From Acanthococcus lagerstroemiae (taxonomy: Eukaryota; Arthropoda; Insecta; Hemiptera; Eriococcidae): a DNA stretch of 64,000 nt. The notes below the pieces were generated by a model. The model had not been told where the DNA came from, made no database searches, and saw only the letters and a list, made by a program, of their open reading frames with translations. The stretch is taken from assembly GCA_031841125.1 (NCBI GenBank), contig CM063106.1, forward strand, positions 36,080,001-36,144,000, given 5' to 3'. Shown piece by piece: positions 23,741 to 32,633 of the stretch. Each line of letters starts with the position of its first letter. The first letter of the stretch is position 1. The position numbers and the translations under genes are program-made.

Positions 23741-25080
23741 CCTGTAGTATCAGATCATGTTCGTTCTTAACTTTCTCGAATTTTTTAAATCTTGAAAGTT
23801 TTACATTCTCAAAATTGTAGTCATAACTATGCGATCATTTTTCAATTATATTACTACAATTTTCCAAGAAGTTTGCTCAAATTTCATGCACGAATTCTTC
23901 AAAGAATGATGATTTGGAATCAAGTTCAATCTCCATTTCTGTAAAATCCTCAAAATTTTCTTTCCAAGATTTTTATTATAACTCATTGATTATTTTTTTC
24001 TCTAGGTGACTGTACAACTTTCTACGAATCATATTCGGTTCTGGTATATACTCGTCGTTTTGAAGACTCGAAATATTAAATCAGGTTTAATGTACCATTA
24101 TCGAATTTCAACATGTTTTTCCCTTCTAAATTCTTTTCTGAACTTATCTATTGATGATTTTCCCAAGATGACTCCAGTTTTCCAAGAATTCGGCCGAATT
24201 TTTCTATGTGAGTTATTTGAAAACGCCTGGTGTAGAATTATTTAAATTTTCAGATTCATCAAATTTGTTAGAATTTTGAGTTTTGCTTTCGCCAAAATCG
24301 TTATTATTACTTTTTTATTGCTATTCCAGAGTGTTAGTGTAATTTTTCGTGAATCTTATTCAAGTTCCATGTGTGAGTTTGTTGAAGATTTTTGATCCCA
24401 AATTAAAATTACCTTAAAATTTCGTCGAATTTTGTATTTAAAAAAATTTTATCATGACCCTGTGATAATTTTTTCTTCTATGGAACAACAATTTTCCACG
24501 AACCTTACTCAATTTCGTGTACGACTTTTTTGAACACTTTCAATATTGAATTAAGTTTAATTTTTTATTTTTTCGAATTATTCGAATTTCAAAAAGTTTT
24601 TCCTTTCCAAATTCTTGTCAGAAGTCGTTGTGGTTTTCTCAGGATGTCTGCAATATTTCACGAATTTGACTGATTTTTTTCTGTTCGAGCTTAAAAACTT
24701 TTGATGTAGAATTGATTTGAATTGTCAGATTTGTCAAATTTATTCGAGTCTTGAGTTTTCTTTTCTTAAAAATCTTCGTCATAGCTTTGATAATTTTTTC
24801 AGAATATAATTAGAGTTTTCGCTGAATCGTACTCAATTTTTGTGTATGAATTTCTTTTAAAATTGTGTTCCCAAACTGAATTCGATTTCCCGTTTTTCAA
24901 TTTTTTTAAAAACATTTTCGTCGTAAGTTTTTCATTCTTCTTTCTTACGTGACAATAGTTTTACACGAATCATATTCAAATTACCTATGAAAGTATTGAA
25001 AGTTGTTTGAAGACTCCTGATACTGAATTAAATTCAATATTTCAACTGGGCATCTGAAGTCATAATAAATTTTTGTATTG
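23740..25080. repeat. AT-rich satellite, ~158-bp monomer in trimeric higher-order units
   Basis: An anchor of the form CACGAATYNTACTCAAATTTC-like sequence recurs near 23865, 24024, 24185, 24348, 24498, 24660, 24820 and 24965, a mean spacing of ~157 bp. Monomers three apart are most alike: 24024/24498/24965 share TTTTGAAGACT...AATTAAR, 24185/24660 share TGTAGAATT, and 23865/24348/24820 share a CCCAAA/GATTTG ending. This gives a higher-order period of about 467-483 bp. No coding potential. Confidence 0.75.
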
Positions 25081-25101
25081 CCTGTCGAAGAGAGTACAAT
25101 A

Positions 25102-25725
25102 ATTGAGGACCTGACTTCCAAAACGCGCTTAGTCCAAAAAATCGAAAATCGAGTTTTTAGAGAAGTCTGGTGGAGGGAGTCAAAAGGCACCTTTCACAGC
25201 TGGTTTCACGATTTTATCACGACTTAGAGCTAGCTAAACCTTTCTTTTGTTCTTTTTTATAATACTGACTCACTTGTTGTTTTTTTTAATTTTATGAATA
25301 TAAGACTTACGACTGTAAGTCATACTTGCTTTTTCCTGTTCAGGGGAGTATAATGATGTCTGAAGGGTGGGAGAGGGGGTATGTTCATGTGAGCCTCGTT
25401 CACCGGAATGGTCCTCTTTGAGCTGTACCCTCCGATTTCCGACAGTTTCTAGGTCACGGTGTACGAATTTAGACCTTTCACAAGCAGACATGGTGTGCCA
25501 AAACGAGTTAAGTCCACGACTCCCCCCACTATGCACTCCCGTACCTCGAAGACTGTTCGCTAGCCAACCTTCATACTTGGGTACTATTAGCATTGACCCC
25601 TCCTCTTCCCATCCACGCAATCGAATCAGTATTATCACTTATCGTTCGCGAGTCAGAATGTTTTTTTCGATTTCGTAACATTTCGTTTTTTGGACGAAAC
25701 GCGTTTTGGAAGTCAGGGCTTCAAT
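25102..25725. mobile_element. 624-bp element with ~45-bp terminal inverted repeats
   Basis: The left arm 25102-25147 (ATTGAGGACCTGACTTCC...) and right arm 25681-25725 match as inverted repeats with about six differences; both hold CCTGACTTCCAAAACGCG. The interior has overlapping ORFs of 103 and 122 codons on opposite strands with no transposase motif. A clear target duplication was not found, so the superfamily is open. Confidence 0.75.
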
Positions 25726-26582
25726 TGTAAAAACTGAAAAACGTTTCTTCTTATCGAATCATCCAACTGTTGTCAAATTTCTGTGAATAATTATACTCAG
25801 CGACGTTCACTCACCACCTAATTATAACCAACTTGAAACTTTTTCTATAAACAACCTAATAACTTTCTGAGGAGAAAATTCGCTTAATTATAATTTACGT
25901 ACTGACTTTTTCGCTTCTTTTTGAAGTCTATATTTCGGGACACGTTTCTCTTTTCCTTTCTTCTCGTCTCCTTTCTTTTGTTTTCTAAATACGGTATCTG
26001 TTAAGCATGCTGGCATAATTGTTTACCCCGGTAATATCATTTTCAACTGTTGTAACCTCGTTAAAAAATTAATCTTTTTTTCTCGTTCCCGACGATCTTG
26101 AACATTAGGACTTCTAACAATTGCAGCATGCTTTTATAACCTTCTTTAGTAGGTAATTATAACGAAAGAAAATGGTACTATGTCCGAAGACCTATACTAG
26201 GTAATCCCTTTTAAAACGAAAGGAGTCGAGAATTTTACAATCAAGCGGTTTGTTTGCCTTCTGAAACGGGATTATTACAGTTGGGATTGCATTTTACGGT
26301 GTTATAACAGTTTGAAGGAGAGAGAATGTAAACGTGGAGCTTTTGGATGTTGAAATGTCGTGCGGTGAAGTCGAAATCATGTTCGTCTTCACACTATGTT
26401 TCCTCTGAAAGGGTAAACAGCCACCTAGCGATCAGGGCCACAGTCAACAAGATTTTCCTATATTTTTTTGTACGGGGGAGGTGGATTAGATACCGACTAA
26501 AATATAAGAATGTTTTTGAACACTTAAAAAACAAATTCCTCACTCTCACAGTTTTGCTAACTGGCTAGCGGAATTAGAGCGC
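25726..26582. other. No recognised feature
   Basis: AT-rich sequence with no supported gene or repeat. Confidence 0.4.
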
Positions 26583-26736
26583 TTGGAAACAGCTGAGTAC
26601 TGATATTCCCCATTTTGAGTCACTTGGTGCCCGATGATTTGCAATTCGATACGCGGAACGTTCTGCGTAGTGAATTGTGAATCGTCGGGCACCGAGCGAC
26701 TCAAAATAGCGGATGGCAGTACTTGGGTATTCCCAG
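26583..26736. repeat. 154-bp loop-less palindrome / fold-back element
   Basis: The sequence is symmetrical about the bond 26659/26660 with no spacer and no indel: 26612-26659 pairs with 26660-26707 over 48 positions, and pairing continues outward through AGTACTG (26596-26602 with 26717-26723) to 26583/26736. In RNA most inner-arm mismatches are G-U wobbles, leaving only about two true mismatches in the inner 48 bp. It could be a tiny fold-back MITE or a source of a long hairpin RNA. There is no coding content. Confidence 0.85.
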
Positions 26737-27105
26737 TAGTCCAGGAAAATTAGACAAAAACGTGTCAAGAAATGGACATAAATGATATTTTTAGGGGGAT
26801 GTCTTCGGAATGACTCCTTAATTAACATACAGTCCATAGCGATCCCGGTGGAGCTAAGCCCCCCAGGGGGCTTCAAAGACCCCGAAATTTAATTTTTCGG
26901 AAATATCTGGCGTAAAAAACGTTTTATGGAAAAAGTTTCTAGTAGAAGTTGTTCCTCGTGAAAATGTACATAATGAAAGTCTCTTGCAAAATTTTGTAGA
27001 GTTGAAACAACGCCGTCAGCGCGCGCTAATCTTCGCACATTTTATGCATGCTCATGCCACATACTGTACTAGCTGACCCGCTTCGCGGCTCATCTAGACC
27101 GTGGG
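26737..27105. other. No recognised gene
   Basis: CTAGCTGACCCGCTTCGCGG at 27070-27089 resembles conserved terminal motifs of insect retroelements, but its attachment to the following RTE scrap is unproven. Confidence 0.3.
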
Positions 27106-27530
27106 CTAAAGTGAGTTGGCTAAGGTGAGCTGGCTAAAGTGAGTTGGCTTACATGAGTTCGATGGGGGGGGGGCTCGAAATCTCTTTTGACTTGTTGAAT
27201 TTTCCCAACTTTTGATCCAACTACTAAAATTTTCCAACTCCGGCGGAGGCTTGGGGAAGCTGCCCTCCCGTGCCCCCCTTAGTTTTGTTCCTGTTCTCAC
27301 ATTGGTAGTTAACCTTTTCATTTGCTTCTTTGTCAGGTCCCACGTTTGGGCTCCATAGGTGAGGACTGGTAGAGTGCATCTTTTCAATATTTTCGTCTTT
27401 GTTTCGTTCATCAGTACAACTTCGTCCGCGTATCTTAAATGGTTCAGCTTTTCACCGTTTATCTGTATCCCCATATTTCCCATTTCAGTTTTCTAAATAT
27501 CCCTTCTAAAACGCAATTAAATACATAGAA
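27106..27530 (-). pseudogene. RTE-like reverse transcriptase scrap with internal deletion
   Basis: The minus strand reads an NCVLEGIFRKLKWE block (about 27485-27525). A 1-nt shift near 27478 leads into GIQINGEKLNHLRYADEVVL (motif C with YADE in place of YADD), and then directly KTKILKRCTLPVLTYGAQTW and LTKKQMKRL. In RTE-like elements roughly a hundred residues normally separate YADD from the TYGAQTW block, so an internal deletion is inferred. The last part (27113-27155) is a 14-bp minisatellite, not protein. Inactive. Confidence 0.75.
27112..27157. repeat. 14-bp minisatellite (GGCTAAAGTGAGTT)
   Basis: Three to four tandem copies of GGCTAAAGTGAGTT with minor changes. Confidence 0.75.
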
Positions 27531-29149
27531 GGCATTTCGAGATCGTTTTGGAAATTTCAGATTTTTAATTCACTAGTAATTTCTGAAGGAATATGGTTAC
27601 CGCCACCAAATTTTGACATAGTGTGAAGAAATTCAGTGTAAATCAATTCCAAAAAGTTCCAGTTGAAAAAAAGTTAGAGGCCCACAGGAGGGGGGGGGGA
27701 GGATTTGTGACCTCCCTCTGTAGCGTGGAAACACGCGAATACATGTTGTCGAAAAAATTCGACTTCGACTCTAATTATTAATGTCTCACTATAATTAATA
27801 GTCGAAATATTATATTCATGTGGTCAATTAATATCTCCGTGATATATCTTGAACATGCGATAGCCTCGGATGCTTAACAAAAGCAAAGCATATGAGCCTA
27901 TCACATCAAATTTCAACGCCGACTACCAGCATTAGTGTTTCGCTAACGTTGATAAGAAAGGTTCAGTCCCTATTGTAATTCCTTGTATCGACAGCCTCAG
28001 ATATTTCAACAAAGTGAAATTGCTTGAGCCTGTTACTCCAAAACTAACGATAAACCAATGAGTCATGGTCTTGCTCATACGAGCTACAACAGTACCTGGT
28101 AGCCGATAAGAGACCCGTGTATCATCGCTGTGTTGAACTTCATGCAGTTGAAAAGTATATGGTTTCAGCAAAGGCTACAGTACGCTCTTGTGTTACGATT
28201 GTGTTTGCTATACTCAATTTGTCCGCGTTAAGTATTTCAATTCGCGTAAGTGTTTCGGGTTCGTGAAACAAGATCATCATAGATCTACAGGTCAGATAAC
28301 CGTTGCATTAATTACAGTTTACCTTACAATTGATCTCACTCTCGCTCTCTCGCTAACGCTCGCCCTCTTACTTGCCATCTACTGGCAAACACGTTGACAG
28401 GCACTGTTACAAGTTAGGCAAATGCTAACTTCAACGGACCCTGCAATATATCTAACGACTCCTCGTGTCGACCAACATTAAATGAACCTTTCAAGTAGTG
28501 CTTGGAGTTCGAGAAATCCTTGACTCCGAGTCTACCCTAAATTGTGGTGCACTTAATGCTCAAGCAATCCTTGACATTGAATCCACCTATAAGTTCCTGA
28601 GTAGGTTTCCATTATGCTGACCACTGGTACAAGTCACTCAAGAAGCCCCACGCCGCTTCGTACTGACTTCACGAACCGCCTTTAGAATCCTACATTGGCT
28701 CTTCACCTACTAAACTTTACCGTTATCTTGACATCTTATGACTGACAGTATATGTGTTTGTTCCATGTACTGTTAGATGATGCAGCCCAGGGCTAGTTCG
28801 ACCTAGAAGTTGCCGACGCCGGAGGAGCATATTTAGAAGTATAATAAGTTTCCTTGTTTAAATTTAATATACGTTTGTTAGTATACCATGGCTTTATTCC
28901 TGTAGTAGTGACTCTCAGTACATAAACAATATTACCTAGTCTTTGAGCTGGCGATAAAAGCTCATCACAAGCCTTCCACTGCATCAAGTTGAGCTTTCAT
29001 AACTAATTAATTGGCTGAAATAATCTATATTCCCACCCTTTCATAAATTTGTATAAATATCATAAAATATGACATATGAATTTTTGGGTCGTAATATAAC
29101 TCTGCTTACAAGAGATTATTTCACACATGTCAAGATTTAACCGCACGGA
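27531..29149. other. No recognised gene
   Basis: ORFs of 64-79 codons show no family signal. G-run near 27691-27701. Confidence 0.4.
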
Positions 29150-29480
29150 GCTTTGCAGGCATTAGTATATCCTCTCCTCTTCCCGTTACCACAAAATACT
29201 TTCCCATCTTCCCTCTCCATCCTTCCAACAATTCCCAGTGATCCACATCCGTAATCTTTTCCTGACTGAAAACTCTTGTAGTTTTCCTCCCTCTACCCTT
29301 CCCGTAGTGCCGGCATCGGCTGCTAATCCGACTGATAAGCGGATGGTCACGTCAATTCTTCTTTTTTCAAAATGTCTTATGGACTCCACTTTTTGCGTGT
29401 GCACGCACTGTGACCGAGAGCTGGATGACACACATCTTGTTTGGTCCTCATTTCGTTCAACTGTTGAGCTTGTTTGGTCC

Positions 29481-29714
29481 TCATTTGCCCAACATCATCA
29501 TAAGGTGTTGAAGAGTAGCCATTGTCAACCCTTTGTCTTCCAGTTCTGGTTCCACATCGAAAACGAAAATTTCTGGGTCGTTACCTTTACCTCTCAGGAA
29601 GGTTTCCAGCCGCCGGACCAGTTTCGCTTTCGATCCCGATGGCGATAGATCACGGTTCTTCAATTCCTCCCGAAGCTCTTTCTGCGACAGTTCGAATAAC
29701 TTTTCCGGAGCCAT
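29481..29714 (-). pseudogene. Gag N-terminus with SAP domain, truncated
   Basis: The reading frame starts MAPEKLFELSQKELREEL and residues ~6-42 form a SAP-type helix-extended loop-helix (LSQKELREELKNRD...GSKAKLVRRL), a DNA/RNA-binding motif found at the start of some arthropod gag polyproteins. The frame ends after 77 codons. Shifting by one base gives GQMRTKQAQQLNEMRTKQ, a coiled-coil-like continuation, so a frameshift has cut the gene near 29485. Distal sequence (29186-29431) is not convincing coding DNA. It lies ~80 bp downstream of the PBS, as expected for gag. Confidence 0.7.
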
Positions 29715-29797
29715 CGCGAATGGACAATTTCGATGCCGCTTACCTCTTCAACGCAAAAATGTCCAATGAAATGGTCTTCACAACGTGCATTGTCGAA

Positions 29798-29815
29798 TCC
29801 CACTTCTGATGCCAA
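29798..29815 (-). promoter_or_regulatory. tRNA primer-binding site of LTR element
   Basis: TTGGCATCAGAAGTGGGA directly abuts the LTR CA end. The TTGG...CAGAAGTGGGA form is that of PBS sequences in arthropod LTR elements. The primer tRNA is not identified. Confidence 0.65.
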
Positions 29816-30092
29816 TGTAACGTAATTCGCACAGAAAAACGCACAAAAACACATGACAAGAACTTTTAATAGCACACTATAATACAACGCACAAAACACA
29901 GTAGCTAAATCGTTTGAAAACGCACAATTTCGCATATAAAACTAGACTATACGGCGACAGCTAGCGGCCTTTATATATCCCGGCGTTATCGGCGAAACTC
30001 CTTATCGCTTTCGTTATCGAACTTCTATTCTGCTGCTCGAAACGTGTCGATCTTTCTTCGCTTATCTCGAACGTTCGGGATTATTCGCCACA
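29816..30092 (-). repeat. 277-bp LTR with TATA box
   Basis: On the minus strand it begins TGTGGCGAATAA and ends GTTACA, the TG...CA form of an LTR. A TATA box (GATATATAAAGG) lies at 29968-29981. PBS-like TTGGCATCAGAAGTGGGA follows directly at 29798-29815. Confidence 0.8.
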
Positions 30093-31459
30093 ATACTGTG
30101 GCTTCACTGCTTCATGATTTGTTATCACTTCTCGCTTCAATTATTTTCCTATACTAGTTTCATCCCCTGTGCCGCAGATTAACATGCTTACAATTTTCAT
30201 TCTGGCAAGAATGTTGGTGATCGGTAATCCGTTGGTCAGACCGCATCAATATGTCTCGATAAATTCAGAAAACTGTCACAGCCTCTTGAGACAGCCACGC
30301 GCCGTGCGAAATAACCCTTTATTTTCATTTGTACGAGTGTTAAGTGTCGACTTATAGAGTCTTTGTAAATACTACCGCTATACTTGCTAAAGTTGTTCCG
30401 AAAAGAAAGTTTTATGCCAGTAATGGTTAAATGTTTGCGAAATTCATCGAAATTATTCGAAGTCTTTCGAATAGGTACGAAAGTTACAAAACTAACAGGT
30501 TAGAATCAGGAGGGAGATTTCACGAATACCGAAAATTTTCTTTTTGCGCAGTTGGTTTATAGAAAAGCTGTTCATGCACATGGAATATGAAATTTGCCTA
30601 TGCGATTCGACTGGAAAGAAGCGATAAGTTTTTTCTTCTTTCACAGCAGCATACAGCATGATGTACGCGCTGTATAGCTATAAGTGAATATTCGAATCCT
30701 CGAGTAAAATAAACGAAAGAGCTGATATCGCGCTCGATGAAATGAAAAGAAAAAATATATACGTATTTGACGATAAATAAAAGAATAAAACCCTTGCATT
30801 TTAGGAAGATGTAAACTAGCTAAAATGCTGTCAGCTGGAGGATAGTACGCTCGTTGACGTAAGTAGATAAAGAGAATAGGAGTCTTCGAGGAATCATCCG
30901 TCATTTTGTTTTTAATTCGAGTCTATGTGCGGGGAAAGGGGATATACAGATATTGAAATGATTGATGATTCGAGTCTCCGGTGGCAGAAGCGGACTGCGA
31001 TAAGACTCGAAATATAAGTTCGCGATATTGGTGAGACACGATTTGAATAGCTGATCGCTTTTCAGATTTGCTTTTCAAATTACGTATAATATGTATATGA
31101 GGCATACGTGGTATGAAAGTATAGAAGCAAGTCGGAGTTTTAGCCGCCTTCTTCAACGTCGGTCAGAATATAGCAGGAACTGAGGATTATCAAGAAAGAC
31201 GGCTCTGGCAAGTAGATCAACCGACTCAACTAATGAAATTTTTTACTGCTGTTGCCATTCGGACCTTTATTTACATCTACAAAGAGGAGCAGAAACAACC
31301 GCACTAAAAATGAGTTGGAAAAGTTCCAACCTTTGGAAGAGTTCTGAAAATGATGTATTTGTTCCTTTGCTCGGTAACCTCTTCTGGAACAGTTACCGCG
31401 ATAAACCTCTAGTCTTCTTCTTCATCCACCGTCATTGACATAACAGAGGGGGGAAATTC
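30093..31459. other. No recognised gene
   Basis: No conserved ORF or repeat identified. Confidence 0.4.
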
Positions 31460-31498
31460 GAGTTGGTTCCCAAATAACCTAATTGGATCCCAAGCACC

Positions 31499-31686
31499 AC
31501 GAAAACAGATGTCCACATTGCGTCATAAATCAACATGATGAAATTATGGATCGTGATGAACAGTGCCCTACCGAAGAAGAAGCAGCCAACCTCGCACTAA
31601 CTTTCGTCAAACATAGGATGTTTGACCCTAATTGTAGAAACTATAAAAATCAGGTAAAAATGATGGAAAGAAAATATGATTTTTAA
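31499..31686 (+). CDS. C-terminal fragment of LINE ORF1 (gag-like)
   Basis: This is the tail of an ORF1 interrupted by the element's 5' truncation; the codons before ~31499 (LDPKH) derive from the target site. It contains NRCPHCVINQHDE and a later Cys, reminiscent of a zinc-knuckle but not in canonical CCHC spacing. It ends with TAA two bases before the ATG of the endonuclease ORF, the tight ORF1-ORF2 arrangement of R1-type elements. A nucleic-acid-binding role is inferred from position. Confidence 0.5.
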
Positions 31687-31688
31687 AT

Positions 31689-32633
31689 ATGGTAATTAGA
31701 TATAAATTAGTTAATGTTGATCGAACGGAAGCGCAGCAGATCGAAACCTTGGCGGCGGTGGAGGACCACGATATCGTCATAATACCTGAACCGTATCTAA
31801 AAAGAGATAAGATATCAAACGTTCCACCATCGTTTAACGCGCTAACACAGGCAAAAATAGCAGTACTGTATAGAAAATCTCTGGACGTGAATATCTTTAG
31901 CCTGGAAGACTATCTAATAGCCGTAGTATTAGATGGTGTTTTGGTCTGCTGCGCTTACCTATCTCCGAACGAGGAGATCAAGTCTAAGATAGACAAATTA
32001 CAGGAAATATTAAAATGTCATGAAAACAACAAATACCTTCTGATAGGTGATTTTAATGTAAGATCAGCTATGTACGAAAAAATAACGCATAAAAGCACAA
32101 ACAGGGGAAGGGCGGAGATTTTTGAAAATTTTCTCTTTAGTGAAAATCTGATAGTGAAAAATCCCTATGATGTTAAAAAGTTTCGAAATTACAATGGTAC
32201 CAGCGTAATAGATCTAGTTATTGCATCCCAGTCTATGTGTAATAAAATAACGGAGGTAAAGATCACTGATAACACGCTGACACCGCACTCCTCGGTTTCT
32301 TTTAAATGCGAACAAAAAGCTGGTTGGGCAGGCCAGCCCTTTAAAGCCATAAATTATCAAAAACTTGAATCGAGCATAACGTCGAGTATGTTAGAGGCAT
32401 GGAGCGAAAAACTCAGGATGTGCAGTAGTGGGGAGGAGTTAGAAATTGTAATTGTGGACATCTGCACGCATCTTACAAAAATAACCGACGAAGCGGAAGA
32501 GACTAGGAGGCACGAGCGCAAGGTCTGGTGGGCCCCGCAATTAGAAGTCTATAAAAAACTGATTAAAAAGCTAAAAAGGAAGGTTTACTGTCTCGAGAAA
32601 AAAGGGACGATTACATCAGACACTGCGCCATGA
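31689..32633 (+). CDS. LINE ORF2 first half: AP-like endonuclease
   Basis: This 314-codon ORF is the N-terminal endonuclease of the LINE polyprotein, which nicks target DNA to prime reverse transcription. Visible motifs are IIPEPYL (catalytic Glu, ~residue 33), LIGDFNVRSAMY (~118-129) and SVIDLVIAS (~172). The usual terminal SDH is replaced by TPH (~199), so the catalytic Asp of that motif seems lost. The ORF ends at an ATGA overlap with the RT ORF. The RT frame is open upstream of its ATG (DDYIRHCAM), so the two were one polyprotein, separated by a 1-nt change in the A6 run at 32598-32603. The start is the first ATG after ORF1. Confidence 0.85.
   Translation: MVIRYKLVNVDRTEAQQIETLAAVEDHDIVIIPEPYLKRDKISNVPPSFNALTQAKIAVLYRKSLDVNIFSLEDYLIAVVLDGVLVCCAYLSPNEEIKSKIDKLQEILKCHENNKYLLIGDFNVRSAMYEKITHKSTNRGRAEIFENFLFSENLIVKNPYDVKKFRNYNGTSVIDLVIASQSMCNKITEVKITDNTLTPHSSVSFKCEQKAGWAGQPFKAINYQKLESSITSSMLEAWSEKLRMCSSGEELEIVIVDICTHLTKITDEAEETRRHERKVWWAPQLEVYKKLIKKLKRKVYCLEKKGTITSDTAP

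Larger units (their letters stand above)
29150..30092 (-). mobile_element. 5' part of an LTR retrotransposon (LTR, PBS, gag start)
   Basis: The minus strand carries in order a complete LTR (30092 to 29816), a primer-binding site starting immediately after it, and the beginning of a gag gene that decays near 29430. No pol gene or second LTR is present in the window, so this is a truncated copy. A SAP-domain gag points to a Ty3/gypsy-like element, but the family is inferred only. Confidence 0.75.
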
